IMG/VR virus record: IMGVR_UViG_3300035698_025512
Location: 1-21,062 of that record
From: a virus
Reading direction: 5' to 3' (one strand)
Length of the DNA stretch: 21,062 nucleotides
The notes under the pieces were generated by a model. It did no database searches. It was not told the DNA's origin and saw nothing but the letters and a program-made list of their open reading frames with translations. How positions within the stretch are numbered: the stretch's first letter is position 1; the number at the start of each line of letters is the position of its first letter. Both the position numbers and the translations under genes were made by a program. This document shows, piece after piece, positions 7,001-14,662 of this stretch.

Positions 7001-8084
7001 TGGCCTTTTGGCTTGCCCAGGAACCGGGCTTGACTGACTTGACATAAAATACACCATTAGCAATGTCCACGGGTATGCCATTATAATTGTACCGCCTGAT
7101 CAGTCTGCACTTCCTGTTCTTCCAGAACTTAAAATCAGCACGGGCTGACAGACTGAACAGTCTTTGCATTTCTGATTCTGACAGCACACTGTTCCAGATG
7201 CCAAGTTCATCCAGGGTTCCGTCCAGGCAAGCTGTGCCACCTGAATCATTTGCCACATACCAAGTGCCACCGTTCGCCGCCTTGCCACCAGTGCCAGCCG
7301 GTCCTACATAGGTAATGTCAGTCAAGGTGGTGCCGTCATGACTGTATATAGATAGTTTTTTCGTGGTGCTGCTGTGTGTCACAATGATATATGTAAAGCT
7401 GCCAATGGGCACCGTCCTTGTGCTAATTGCCAAGGCATCCCCCGGGGCATAATCTGCCCTAGCAACTATCCTGACATTGCCACCAGCTTCAGAACTGGTG
7501 GCAATGTATTCACCGGCCTTCATGTAAATCACCCGGCCCTGGTTCGCTTCCCCGTCACTGTCAGGGTCAATCAAAAATGCAATTGTCCAATCATTCATGG
7601 TGGCAAAAGAAGCAGCTGTCAGACTGGTGTCTGATCCATTGCTGTCAATGGCCGTGCCCAGGTCCGTGTCCACGCTGGATGTCCAGGTGCCAGCCGTGAT
7701 GGTCAGGTGTTTTCCGCTGGCTTCATCAAAGGCCGTGGTGCCGGTATTCGCATCAAAGGCATAATAATGCTGTGCTTCCCGTTTCAGGTCAGCATCAATC
7801 AGATAATGATCAGAACCGTCTGCCCGTTTCAGGTCCGTGTGCTTAGTGGGGTCTATGGTCCAGAAGTTATTTTCATTCTTTACCAGAACATTGATTCCTT
7901 TGGTTTGGTATGAACCATTTGTCAACTGCCGGGAAGTGGAAACATTGTCCATTTTAAGGACAGCATTTTCGCCCACTTCATCAGAGAAATCCACCCAGGC
8001 ACCACGGTCATCCTGGATCTGAAAGAGTTCCGTGTAAGAAGTCTCGCCCCTGATCAAGGCACCATCTATGGCAGCAATTGACAT
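4050..8084 (-). CDS. Tail tip/hub protein with inserted LamG domain and long beta-rich centre (1344 aa)
   Basis: At 1344 residues this is the largest product in the window, and its place two genes after the tape measure is where siphoviruses keep the tail-tip or host-attachment protein. Residues 1-105 and about 318-405 look like parts of one hub-like domain. Between them (about 107-310) lies a LamG/concanavalin-like module, from HYYAFDANTG to LDGTLDELGIWNSVLSESEM. Residues about 410-880 contain repeated short strands (FIFYGINEELYKYE, GEVWGVSYDD, LKVFSWDGTTF, SLYKYDING, GRFYRWDQT) suggestive of a beta-propeller. The rest returns to hub-like and beta-sandwich sequence, ending in NADFYITGIKRLKGRFSEYA-like strands. 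No enzyme motif or membrane segment was found. The ribosome binding site is weak (CCGGAT). Domain limits are by eye. Confidence 0.75.
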   Translation of the reverse strand: MSIAAIDGALIRGETSYTELFQIQDDRGAWVDFSDEVGENAVLKMDNVSTSRQLTNGSYQTKGINVLVKNENNFWTIDPTKHTDLKRADGSDHYLIDADLKREAQHYYAFDANTGTTAFDEASGKHLTITAGTWTSSVDTDLGTAIDSNGSDTSLTAASFATMNDWTIAFLIDPDSDGEANQGRVIYMKAGEYIATSSEAGGNVRIVARADYAPGDALAISTRTVPIGSFTYIIVTHSSTTKKLSIYSHDGTTLTDITYVGPAGTGGKAANGGTWYVANDSGGTACLDGTLDELGIWNSVLSESEMQRLFSLSARADFKFWKNRKCRLIRRYNYNGIPVDIANGVFYVKSVKPGSWASQKATLHLVSPAYFLREATAKTVRNGQQKIRNRPLSYVMRRLQEGIFSTAEINSFTMPEKIEIKNQYGSNPNDSTDPRALSTSDRPAYVDADGNYLNPEGADHVARAQLHNTNLGADFIFYGINEELYKYEISKDAFTLLTAGDGSDLGSGQFIRRLWYNSNVGEVWGVSYDDPAASSLGSTLKVFSWDGTTFSKEHSATDVFTGEFTYREGGTHYVRGQATPEEDIQWNTIGAWPTMGWSNTDVDSGENLTIPFSQYYTTLNDVNSVRSRNTIFDETDRGAAQSPPGTIGAGYYDQYKASIPPATSFPSVRFTLGQRGFCVYKDGVSDGEIYYQKLDSPSAPRQSSLYKYDINGAAESKLYDMNSGTDTITFYHYLCGCDGDGNHLYAGGVRWYDTGTTPSRAYIGKIDVVSNTDTTIYQSDSDTSSVYRTPLDIIYDAPNSSLDVVGLKRNVTSTKYFIGTHPLTDQDSFDDLKDALPNQPMMPFLTATEGVVYVEAETGRFYRWDQTSATDGIKLMDNLETVGESEFNLSCNISEVSDTANSQQVYYGVTAPDYPNQFYTTDRVGQYKMWKFDQNLFEYLALYDFESPSEQMRFEALEGLVDSVDYMHGFYLDGNYYIIKKPTSGTSQFTFTNVNGQDLIKDIQVYPDMDNLFNHAAVTPYTPVLDPAASSITITSNSTWNIEADDVEVSTSTLNAVNILLIATSTTNKFKWRNYFEEIITQFSQKEFLLETVLNVSLEVARFDDIYASSTDGDSALFVDASGDSVVRAITAKNAAAQTITIATGLPQTMEVGSEFTILKSNEGEWHDATADLVDLTAANAFEEIGTTNIKVKRIEGSLASGKTHNFFKGDLIKIKSNGQILTAQEQSVQQAWHIYSRDVLTDGKFVSFPKGRAQNRFHSLRFGRNKVYYIIKNYGLPHWVGSMTGVTQYALNEGEVITIQHLMINEVNNKADFYITGIKRLKGRFSEYAVRSLNAVTWTDPSA

Positions 8085-8090
8085 GATATA

Positions 8091-9266
8091 TTATCCGGTT
8101 TCAACAAATTGTACATTCAGCCAGGTGGTGCCCATGACCGGGTCTTCATAATATGGCAGTGACAGATACAAGTCACCTATCATTACCGGTGGCAGGATGT
8201 CCATGTCTGGCCTGAATACAATTTTGTATCCTTTTAAATTCCATTCTTTAAGCACCATTAAATTCTGATATTGCGCAAAGGTTATATTTCTGAACGTGGC
8301 AGGAACCATCCACCGGACACGTCCACCGGATGCATCAAATTTCCACGCCTGATTCTGATGTGTGTTTTCATTCTTTTCCCCGGTGATAATATTTGGCCTG
8401 ACTGATGTCAGCCTGGGGTTTTTAGTCACGGTATAAATACCGCTTGATGCGTCACTGGTATTGGCTGCATGTTCCAGTATCGGCAGGGCCACGGTGAAGG
8501 CAGTGTCGGAATTCGTATTGTACACTATAAACTGCATTTTCAGTGATGTGACATAGTCCTGAAGCTGTTTGGTTCCTGATGTTTCAAGGGTATATGAAGA
8601 CGTGGCCGTGGAAACATAAGTGCTGTCAGAAGCAATGTCAGTTCCGGCTGAATCAATTTGTGTCACCAGCAACCTGCATTCATTTCCGCTTTCAAATTCA
8701 GATATGCCATAATATGATGCACGGTAATTGGGCACTTCATTCCAATCAACACTATTCACCGGGGTGGTATATTCAATATAATGAGTAACTTCACCACCCA
8801 CATGATCTCTGAATATTTTGCAGCCATACCCGGTGCCCAGGGTCAGCCCACCATCACCATATCCCACACCATCCACCCTCGAATATACCTTGTCAGTCAC
8901 TGCCGTGGCTTCAGCTGTCCAGCCCCTGGGAATGGTCCTGATGGTGATGGGATCAGTGGCCATGTATTTATAATGCACTGAGCCCAGGATACTGGTGGCG
9001 TCCGTGGTGGATACAGTCATCTCTTCAATGGCAGTCAGGTTGTCAGCATGTGTGGATGGCCCTAGGATCACTACATTCCCACCGCTTACATTGTACGGAT
9101 CCGCCCTGACATCCAGGGCAGCACCGTCTTCGTCAGCCGTTTCAATGTCAGCCGTGGATGTAGGCACCTCTTCATCATTTAAAAAGAAAGCCTTCTGATC
9201 ATATTCAGCAAACTTCTGATTAATCAGTGGGATATTTACACCATATTGCCACAGTGATCCTGCCAT
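8091..9266 (-). CDS. Tail protein, possible distal tail or tip component (391 aa)
   Basis: This soluble, beta-rich, acidic protein has no signal peptide or membrane segment. It lies between the tape measure block and the large tip protein, six bases from the latter, the usual position of a distal-tail or second tip protein. The C-terminal part (about 300-391) has LKGYKIVFRPDMDILPPV and DLYLSLPYYEDPVMGTTW, suggesting a compact domain separate from a Ser/Thr/Ala-rich N-terminal part. TAAGGAAC precedes the ATG. No family is recognised with certainty, so the function comes from gene order; a baseplate hub adaptor or major tip component are alternatives. Confidence 0.65.
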   Translation of the reverse strand: MAGSLWQYGVNIPLINQKFAEYDQKAFFLNDEEVPTSTADIETADEDGAALDVRADPYNVSGGNVVILGPSTHADNLTAIEEMTVSTTDATSILGSVHYKYMATDPITIRTIPRGWTAEATAVTDKVYSRVDGVGYGDGGLTLGTGYGCKIFRDHVGGEVTHYIEYTTPVNSVDWNEVPNYRASYYGISEFESGNECRLLVTQIDSAGTDIASDSTYVSTATSSYTLETSGTKQLQDYVTSLKMQFIVYNTNSDTAFTVALPILEHAANTSDASSGIYTVTKNPRLTSVRPNIITGEKNENTHQNQAWKFDASGGRVRWMVPATFRNITFAQYQNLMVLKEWNLKGYKIVFRPDMDILPPVMIGDLYLSLPYYEDPVMGTTWLNVQFVETG

Positions 9267-9275
9267 ATTTGTTCC

Positions 9276-9479
9276 TTACTTTTTAGGTGGTGTGGGTCTG
9301 TTTTTCCAATGTGTTACATGCTCGGTTAAATCATGTTGACTATTTGGTGTAATCCAATTTTTTTTAAAATAAGCCAATATCATTTCTTGTGGCTCCCATG
9401 CATTCCATTCTTTTGATCCTAAATAACACAAATAATATCCTTTTTTTGGTAATCTATTTTTAACGGGTATCCAGTTCAT
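9276..9479 (-). CDS. DUF551-like small protein, moron candidate (67 aa)
   Basis: The sequence opens MNWIPVKNRLPKKGYYLCYL and ends VTHWKNRPTPPKK, the layout of DUF551 proteins: Trp-Ile and a Leu-Pro near the start, then a Thr-His-Trp ahead of Pro-Pro near the end. These small proteins occur widely in phages and have no established function. A strong GGGGG ribosome binding site lies within the end of the tape measure gene, and the ATG falls directly after that gene's stop. The DNA is only about 30% GC over 9301-9480 by hand count, against about 50% in the flanking tail gene, which marks it as a recent insertion between two structural genes. Confidence 0.75.
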   Translation of the reverse strand: MNWIPVKNRLPKKGYYLCYLGSKEWNAWEPQEMILAYFKKNWITPNSQHDLTEHVTHWKNRPTPPKK

Positions 9480-11486
9480 TTATGCCCCCTGTTTGATAAG
9501 TCCACCTTCTTCGTCCAGCGATTCAATGCCCTTCATGACAACGCCACTGATGGCTTCACCGGCCTCTTCTAAGGTATTAGGACCGATCAGCATGGTTTCA
9601 GCCTGGAACACATTAGAAATGGTCACAATCAGGTTCTTTGGCCCCTGCTGTGATGATGTGCTGAACTTGGTTCTGTTCCGATCCATGTCATCTTCAAAGT
9701 CTTCCACATCAGCCACGTCATCAGCTTCACTGCCTTTAATGCCTGAATATATGGCTGAACCAATTGCAATAACGCCACCAACTATTCCGATGCCTGCACC
9801 GGCCCCAGCCAAAGAAGCCAACGTTTTGGCATCTTGTAACGCCTTGAATTGCACGATCAGGCCGGGAATCTGCTGGGCCACCCGGTTCATAGAATTAAGC
9901 CAAGCCTTTTCACCCTTGGTGGCGTTTATTCCGATCCAGTTTGACAGCTGGCCCAGGGCCATCACTCCCTGGTTTGTAGTGTCTATGATTTCGGCCCAAT
10001 GTTTCTTTGATTGTGCTTCACTTTCATCCAGGTATTTTTCCTTTTTCCCTTTGAGAATTTGCATGAAATCTTCTTCTGATACTTCTTTTTCACCACGAAA
10101 TGACTCGTAATCATCTGCTGCTTTTTTCACTGCATCAGCAGGAACCAGAGTGCCATCTGTATAATATAAATTTGCACTATCAAATACCTGAACTCTCCGG
10201 CCCATTTTCTCTCTTAATATGGCTTCCCATTCTGCTTCTGATACTTCAGACAAACCTTTTTTTGATTTATCTTTACCGCCGCCACCACCGTCGCCACCTG
10301 TTGGTGCGACAGAAACTTCCAGGACGGGAAGGGTAACATCAATTTGTGGGATCTTTTTTGCTTCTAATGCCCTGCGTATATTCTCAATAATGCCGCTGAT
10401 TTCTTCTTCCACTGTCTGTTCAATTTCTTCATCAGTGCCAAATAATTTTTTTACTAATATTCCAGCTGGCCCAAGTGATGCCGCAAAACCATCCAGCATA
10501 CCTTCTGACAAGTCCTTTGTCCCGTTTTCCTTTACCCAGTCAACAAAAGTTGTCCAGCCTTCCTTCAGCAATACAGTCAGAATGTCACGCGCACCTTCGC
10601 CAACAATTTCAATATTATCAAGGATGGTGTCCCATCCAATATCATTAATTACAGTATTGACTTCGCCTATTTTTACAGCCAGGTCATCAAATGCTGGTGT
10701 AAGTTTTTCAATAATAGGCAGAAGGGTTTCACGCTTCAAGCCCTTCCAGGCACCTTCAAGCCGGGTCATGGCATCTATATAGTCAGCAGCACTGGTGGCA
10801 GCCTCTTCGCTCCATGAAATACCCAGGGCCTTGGCCTCTTCCATCTGTTCCCTGATTGCTGCTGATCCCTGATTCAAAATAGGAATCAATGCAGCACCGC
10901 CCCTGCCAAAAATTTCCTGTGCAATGGCCAGTTTTTCTGTATCATTGGTCAATCGGGCAAAGGCATCGGCTGAATCCAGTATCAACTGATCAAGGTCTTT
11001 CAGGCTTCCTTTTTCATTGGTCACTTTAATCCCCAGCCGTTCAATTGCATCAGCTGCTTCCCCTTCACCCTTGGCCATGTCACTGAAGTTCACCGCCGCC
11101 CGTCGCAATCCAGGCACCAGCAGTTCCATGCTGGCCCCTGCCAGCTTTGCCACGTGATCAAATTCAGATAAAAATTCAACTGATATTCCTACCCGTTTTG
11201 ACATCTTGTCCCACTTATCACCCGCTTCAGCCACTTCATTCAGCTGTCTTAAGCCAGCTTTTACAGCACGATTCATCAGCCAGAAGGCAGCAGTCACACC
11301 AGCCACGGCACCGGCCAGCATGATCCATTTATTTCTTTGTTTTTCCAGGCTGCCGGTGGCTTTATTGGCTGATTTCTCCGTGTCATTGAAGCCCTTCACG
11401 GTGGTTTTGCTGAACTTCTTAACCGATCTGACGGCCCCTTTTTCATCAATTTCCAGGCTGACAAACACGCTGCCCTTTTTGGCCAT
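9480..11486 (-). CDS. Tail tape measure protein (668 aa)
   Basis: Tape measure proteins run through the tail lumen and set its length. The N-terminal part (about residues 30-210) has the common tape-measure layout: a hydrophobic segment (54-73, WIMLAGAVAGVTAAFWLMNR), then helical sequence with RVGISVEFLSEF, DLDQLILDSADAFARL and FGRGGAALIPILNQG. A second hydrophobic, glycine-rich segment lies near the C-terminus (LAGAGAGIGIVGGVIAIGSA). There is a Gly/Lys linker near residue 400 (GGDGGGGGKDKSKK). The start overlaps the stop of the frameshifted chaperone frame as TAATG. At roughly 1.5 angstrom per residue a tail near 100 nm is expected. No peptidase or lytic transglycosylase motif was seen. Confidence 0.9.
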   Translation of the reverse strand: MAKKGSVFVSLEIDEKGAVRSVKKFSKTTVKGFNDTEKSANKATGSLEKQRNKWIMLAGAVAGVTAAFWLMNRAVKAGLRQLNEVAEAGDKWDKMSKRVGISVEFLSEFDHVAKLAGASMELLVPGLRRAAVNFSDMAKGEGEAADAIERLGIKVTNEKGSLKDLDQLILDSADAFARLTNDTEKLAIAQEIFGRGGAALIPILNQGSAAIREQMEEAKALGISWSEEAATSAADYIDAMTRLEGAWKGLKRETLLPIIEKLTPAFDDLAVKIGEVNTVINDIGWDTILDNIEIVGEGARDILTVLLKEGWTTFVDWVKENGTKDLSEGMLDGFAASLGPAGILVKKLFGTDEEIEQTVEEEISGIIENIRRALEAKKIPQIDVTLPVLEVSVAPTGGDGGGGGKDKSKKGLSEVSEAEWEAILREKMGRRVQVFDSANLYYTDGTLVPADAVKKAADDYESFRGEKEVSEEDFMQILKGKKEKYLDESEAQSKKHWAEIIDTTNQGVMALGQLSNWIGINATKGEKAWLNSMNRVAQQIPGLIVQFKALQDAKTLASLAGAGAGIGIVGGVIAIGSAIYSGIKGSEADDVADVEDFEDDMDRNRTKFSTSSQQGPKNLIVTISNVFQAETMLIGPNTLEEAGEAISGVVMKGIESLDEEGGLIKQGA

Positions 11487-11890
11487 TATCTTTTCCCTTT
11501 AAGCTGCGCAAGTCGCTGCATCATTTTGGAACTCCGTTCATTTTCAGCTTCATCAGTGGTTTCCTTGATTGCCCGGTGGATCAGGCACAGCATTTGAAAC
11601 ATGAACTTACCTTCATCAGTGCCCACCTTGATCTGGTGCAGTTCAAAGACAAATTGCAGCGCATTAAAATCATATACAAACCTTTGATTAATTAAACCGT
11701 ATAAATCCAAGGCATTCAGTGCAGCTGGCCCCAGGGCGTTTGCTGATGTCCTGAACTGGCATATATGGCCTTTCTTTTGACAGGCTGGCTTTATATTATC
11801 AGTGCGCTGAAGCTGTCTACAGGTGACACAATTCAATTGCGGAAAGTCAATATTAAGCTGGATGTGGTCATCAAGTGCCTTCAGCTGGTT
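11486..11890 (-). CDS. Tail assembly chaperone, -1 frameshift extension (GT-like T domain, 134 aa)
   Basis: This frame has no credible start of its own: the only early candidate is a TTG (11836) with no ribosome binding site. It is open back to 11890, inside the upstream chaperone gene, and lies in the -1 frame relative to it, so a ribosome slipping on the A run (11889-11897) would read straight into it and yield a fusion of about 257 residues. The extension begins NQLKALDDHIQLN, contains a CVTC...ACQKKGHIC cluster that could bind a metal, and ends KMMQRLAQLKGKR. Its stop overlaps the tape measure start (TAATG). This is the gene order of lambda G/GT and H. Sequence similarity to lambda T is not evident; the call rests on position and frame. 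Confidence 0.75.
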   Translation of the reverse strand, partial: NQLKALDDHIQLNIDFPQLNCVTCRQLQRTDNIKPACQKKGHICQFRTSANALGPAALNALDLYGLINQRFVYDFNALQFVFELHQIKVGTDEGKFMFQMLCLIHRAIKETTDEAENERSSKMMQRLAQLKGKR

Positions 11891-12258
11891 TTTTTTTCCT
11901 TCTCTTTTTCGATATTGATACTCCTGGCCAGCATCAGCATTTTATCTCTGATGGGTAGCGGCAATGCAATCTTGTTTTCCCTGGTGCACTCAGCTTCCTT
12001 GCCCTTCCGCTTGATACCCTTCCACCCGGTGACGATATAGGCAATCAGGTCATTGAAGTTTGCCAGGTAATCCGTTTCATACAGGGTGTTGTTATTCAGG
12101 TCAGTGGCTTCCGTGCCGTCCTTGTTTTTCCTGGGCACCATGTTCTTGCGTTCAATTTCTGTGCTGATGTCGCGGGTAGTCCGTCGATAATAGATGACAG
12201 ATTCACCCACCCTGTATTCATTCCGCTCTTCATCGTCAATCAATTCAATTAAAGGCAT
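11881..12258 (-). CDS. Tail assembly chaperone (lambda G-like position, 125 aa)
   Basis: A short acidic/basic soluble protein between the tail tube and the tape measure, where siphoviruses encode the chaperone that binds the tape measure during tail assembly. Visible sequence: an N-terminal VGESVIYYRRTTRD, then DYLANFNDLIAYIVTGWKGI around the middle, and a Lys/Glu-rich end (EKEKEKK). AAGGGGG precedes the ATG with good spacing. Translation ends at TGA just after a run of nine A residues that is a likely -1 slippery site, so two products are expected: this one and a longer fusion. Family identity is inferred from position and the frameshift rather than from a recognised domain. Confidence 0.75.
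   Translation of the reverse strand: MPLIELIDDEERNEYRVGESVIYYRRTTRDISTEIERKNMVPRKNKDGTEATDLNNNTLYETDYLANFNDLIAYIVTGWKGIKRKGKEAECTRENKIALPLPIRDKMLMLARSINIEKEKEKKTS
11890..11896 (-). promoter_or_regulatory. Programmed -1 ribosomal frameshift site (A AAA AAA)
   Basis: The zero-frame codons are GAA AAA AAA ACC AGC TGA, so the heptamer A AAA AAA fits the canonical slippery pattern X XXY YYZ. A slip of one base back reads AAC CAG CTG and stays open for 134 codons up to the tape measure gene. A short stem (AGCTG with CAGCT, about 21-base loop) can form downstream and an AGAAGG lies just upstream; whether either stimulates slippage is unknown. Confidence 0.75.
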
Positions 12259-12284
12259 TATGTTCCCCCTTTGAACGTGTAATA

Positions 12285-13385
12285 TTATGCCGTCGGTGAA
12301 GTGGTTCTTTTATTTATGTAATATAACGCAAAAGGCTGGGTGATGGCTGCATGGGTCAGGCCGGTTCCGATGTCATTGGCCTCCATACCGTCCACGGATG
12401 ATGCTGAACCGAAGCAGTCAAAGGTAATACTGACAGGAATTTTCCCTGCATCAGTCACGTTGTACGTGATTCCATTGGGTGCCACCTTCAAAGCAGGAAA
12501 ATATAATGTTCTTTGATAACGGAAAGCACCCACAATGATGTCGCCTTCAAACCGGATCAGGGCCTTTTTGGAAGTCCTGGCATCCCAGTCAGCAAAATAT
12601 AAATAATTTGTGGGGTCCAGTTTGGGGAAGTCCACTGTCAGCTGGCACGTGGTGTAGCCGGTGCTGGTGGGTTCATCAGCAAAGGCATTGCCGTCAGCAA
12701 TGTTGTCACCTTCCACTGCCCTGATAAAATTAAAAGTGAAGCTTTTTGGCTTGACTGCAAAGCTGGAAGACAGGTCACTATTTGTGGCATCATTGATCCA
12801 GAAGTCCGTGGCTGAATTCATTATGATCCGGTTTGCTTCTGAATCATTGGGCATGGTTATGTTAGCCATGGCACCGTCACTGTTTACCGTGGGTGCTTCA
12901 TTCATGTCCGTGGCAATGCCGCCATAGGTAGCCGTTATAGGGCCGTTAAATTCACCTGTCCATGACATACTGAACCATTTCACGCCACCATATTCAAAGG
13001 ATTGTTCTGACATGGGTAGGATGGCAAGACAGCCAAAATACCCATTGTTATTTCCGCTCAGTGTGATTATTCCTTCAATGGCTGAAGTGGCTGACAGGGC
13101 CGCTGGTGTGGCCGCGTTCCCCATGATCAGGGCTTCCAGCACTTCCTGTGATTCGTACCGCAGCCAGGAATCAATGGTGCCACCAGCTTCAATGTTCCCG
13201 GCCTGTTCATTCAGAATCCAGTCATTGCCCAGGGAATCATCCACATTAAAAGCATTCGTTTTGGTGAAGGATTCAGATATAATTTTTAGTCCATGACCGG
13301 CACCACATGCCAGGGGTGTTCCCCAGGCAGCAGTTTTTCTCATTCCTACAATGACATCTCTTCCGCTGTGCGCTGCATTGGCCAT
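12285..13385 (-). CDS. Major tail tube protein (366 aa)
   Basis: This protein should form the tail tube through which DNA passes. It opens with a positively charged RDVIVGMRKTAAWGTP segment typical of siphovirus tube proteins, and then shows long alternating beta-strand patterns, including two SFTFNF/TCQLTVDFP-type strands around residues 215-255 and ALIRFEGDIIVGAFRYQRTLYF near 285. It has no signal peptide or membrane segment, and its length fits the larger tail tube families. A GGAG ribosome binding site sits nine bases before the ATG. Position, immediately before the chaperones and tape measure, supports the call; the absence of a sheath gene next to it argues against a contractile tail. 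Confidence 0.8.
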   Translation of the reverse strand: MANAAHSGRDVIVGMRKTAAWGTPLACGAGHGLKIISESFTKTNAFNVDDSLGNDWILNEQAGNIEAGGTIDSWLRYESQEVLEALIMGNAATPAALSATSAIEGIITLSGNNNGYFGCLAILPMSEQSFEYGGVKWFSMSWTGEFNGPITATYGGIATDMNEAPTVNSDGAMANITMPNDSEANRIIMNSATDFWINDATNSDLSSSFAVKPKSFTFNFIRAVEGDNIADGNAFADEPTSTGYTTCQLTVDFPKLDPTNYLYFADWDARTSKKALIRFEGDIIVGAFRYQRTLYFPALKVAPNGITYNVTDAGKIPVSITFDCFGSASSVDGMEANDIGTGLTHAAITQPFALYYINKRTTSPTA

Positions 13386-13409
13386 CTTTAAATTCTCCGT
13401 TAAAAATTA

Positions 13410-13706
13410 TTATTTCTTTTTATTCTTTTTTTGTGCCAGGGCCTTCCCTGCCAATGAAGCCTCTTCCTTGCTGACACCATCTGACAGGTCAATGGTTCCC
13501 TTCACCGGCGGCTTGGATGGTCCAGCCTTTTTAATTTCCTTGTCCACCGCGGCCAGGTCCTGGTCTGCCTTGATCAGCACGCCATTGGGGATCTGTGTGG
13601 TCCGTAAAAACTGACCGGCCACATCTTTGTCCAGGTCAAAAGGCAGGTCCACTGTCAGCTGCCCCAGCCGTTTACTATATCCTGATGCAATGCTTTTTAC
13701 TTTCAT
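13410..13706 (-). CDS. Small basic-tailed hypothetical protein (98 aa)
   Basis: The product begins MKVKSIASGYSKRLGQLTVD and ends in a lysine-rich tail (KALAQKKNKKK). It has no membrane segment. AAGGGG sits six bases before the ATG, and the gene lies 11 bases after the gp37-like gene and 24 before the tail tube gene, so it belongs to the head-tail joining block. In Mu a similarly small gene (38) sits at this place, but I do not see convincing sequence similarity. Function unknown; a small tail-assembly or accessory protein is the simplest guess. Confidence 0.65.
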   Translation of the reverse strand: MKVKSIASGYSKRLGQLTVDLPFDLDKDVAGQFLRTTQIPNGVLIKADQDLAAVDKEIKKAGPSKPPVKGTIDLSDGVSKEEASLAGKALAQKKNKKK

Positions 13707-13717
13707 TGTGCACCCCT

Positions 13718-14182
13718 TTAAATACTGGCATCATACTGTTCATATTTGAATGTAATTTCTTGTTTTTGAATATACACATCTTCACCAATGGGCTTGAATT
13801 CAGACGCTGCCATGGCCACGGGTTTTGCCACATCAACATAATTGACACCACCGGTGGGGAATTTATGATCATTCAATGCGGCCACAATCAGTTTGGACAG
13901 GGCCAGGATGCCAATGGAACCGCTGCCTGATTCATCCCCCAGGATGGTTCCTTCACTGGTGTAAACACGTACCCAGGCAATCACTTTAAGTGACATTGTT
14001 TCTGATTCCTGATCCGTGGCTTCAATTTCATATAAGATGCCATTGTCCTTGATGGTGATGGCATGATCACCTGATTCTTCATAGTAGAAATTTTCGTCAG
14101 GGGTGGCCTTGACATCATCGTCAATCACCTGGGTGATCTGATCCTGAAGCCTGACTTTTACTTTATCAATTAAATCCTTCAT
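13718..14182 (-). CDS. Tail terminator/gp37-like head-tail joining protein (154 aa)
   Basis: The length, the N-terminal amphipathic helix (MKDLIDKVKVRLQDQITQV), the central beta strands (MSLKVIAWVRVY) and the late VYIQKQEITFKYEQY strand fit the small tail terminator or tail completion proteins that cap the tail before it joins the head. Its position after the gpG-like gene matches Mu gp37 and siphovirus tail terminators. Its ATG overlaps the preceding stop by one base (TGATG). The assignment relies mainly on gene order and general shape; a different neck protein is possible. Confidence 0.55.
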   Translation of the reverse strand: MKDLIDKVKVRLQDQITQVIDDDVKATPDENFYYEESGDHAITIKDNGILYEIEATDQESETMSLKVIAWVRVYTSEGTILGDESGSGSIGILALSKLIVAALNDHKFPTGGVNYVDVAKPVAMAASEFKPIGEDVYIQKQEITFKYEQYDASI

Positions 14183-14661
14183 CAGTTCCCCGTCACGTGG
14201 TCAAATAGTATGCCTTCAATTACTCTCATATCTTTATCCTGCCATAAAACAAATTCACGTTTTTTCATCTGCACAGATTTGGTCATTATGAATTTACCGT
14301 CAGCCAGCCTGAAGGCCAGGAAGGGTGCTGTCTTCGCCGTGATCCTTAAGCCATCATTATGCACCCGGCCCCTGATGTCATTGGTGCCCACAATAACCTT
14401 GTTCTTGCCCTGCACCTGGTGTGTCAGGGAATTCCGAAGCACGCCGGTTCTAATCATTGTCTGGCCACCGCTGGTTTTTACCCTGAATGACTTGGGCCAC
14501 TTGGTAGGTCTTCCACCTACATCAAAATTTTCTGTCATGGAAGCCACACCAACCAGCCCAATGTCATCCAGTGCTGGCCGAAGGTTATTTGATCGTTTTT
14601 CCAGTCCTGCTGCAACTGGCTTGAACCTTGATGTATCGGCCTTATATTTTAGCGTATACAT
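14182..14661 (-). CDS. Phage virion morphogenesis / tail completion protein, Mu gpG-like (159 aa)
   Basis: The layout matches the gpG/tail-completion (Phage_tail_S) family: an aromatic-glycine motif followed by a tryptophan (FDVGGRPTKW), then a TGVLRNSL segment and a strand giving VIVGTNDIRGRVHNDG. Mu gpG and this protein are of similar length (about 155-160 residues). Such proteins act late in assembly, at the joining of tail to head. The start is one base after the stop of the DUF1320 gene. In Mu, gene G lies next to F, before the protease; here it has moved downstream of the capsid genes. Confidence 0.8.
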   Translation of the reverse strand: MYTLKYKADTSRFKPVAAGLEKRSNNLRPALDDIGLVGVASMTENFDVGGRPTKWPKSFRVKTSGGQTMIRTGVLRNSLTHQVQGKNKVIVGTNDIRGRVHNDGLRITAKTAPFLAFRLADGKFIMTKSVQMKKREFVLWQDKDMRVIEGILFDHVTGN

Positions 14662-14662
14662 T

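Noticed and set aside
9493-10110. 205-aa plus-strand frame opposite the tape measure
   Set aside because: It runs antisense to a well-supported tape measure gene and shows no domain or plausible start signal.
11486-11836. Independent gene starting at TTG 11836
   Set aside because: There is no ribosome binding site and the frame is open upstream to the A run; frameshift fusion explains it better.
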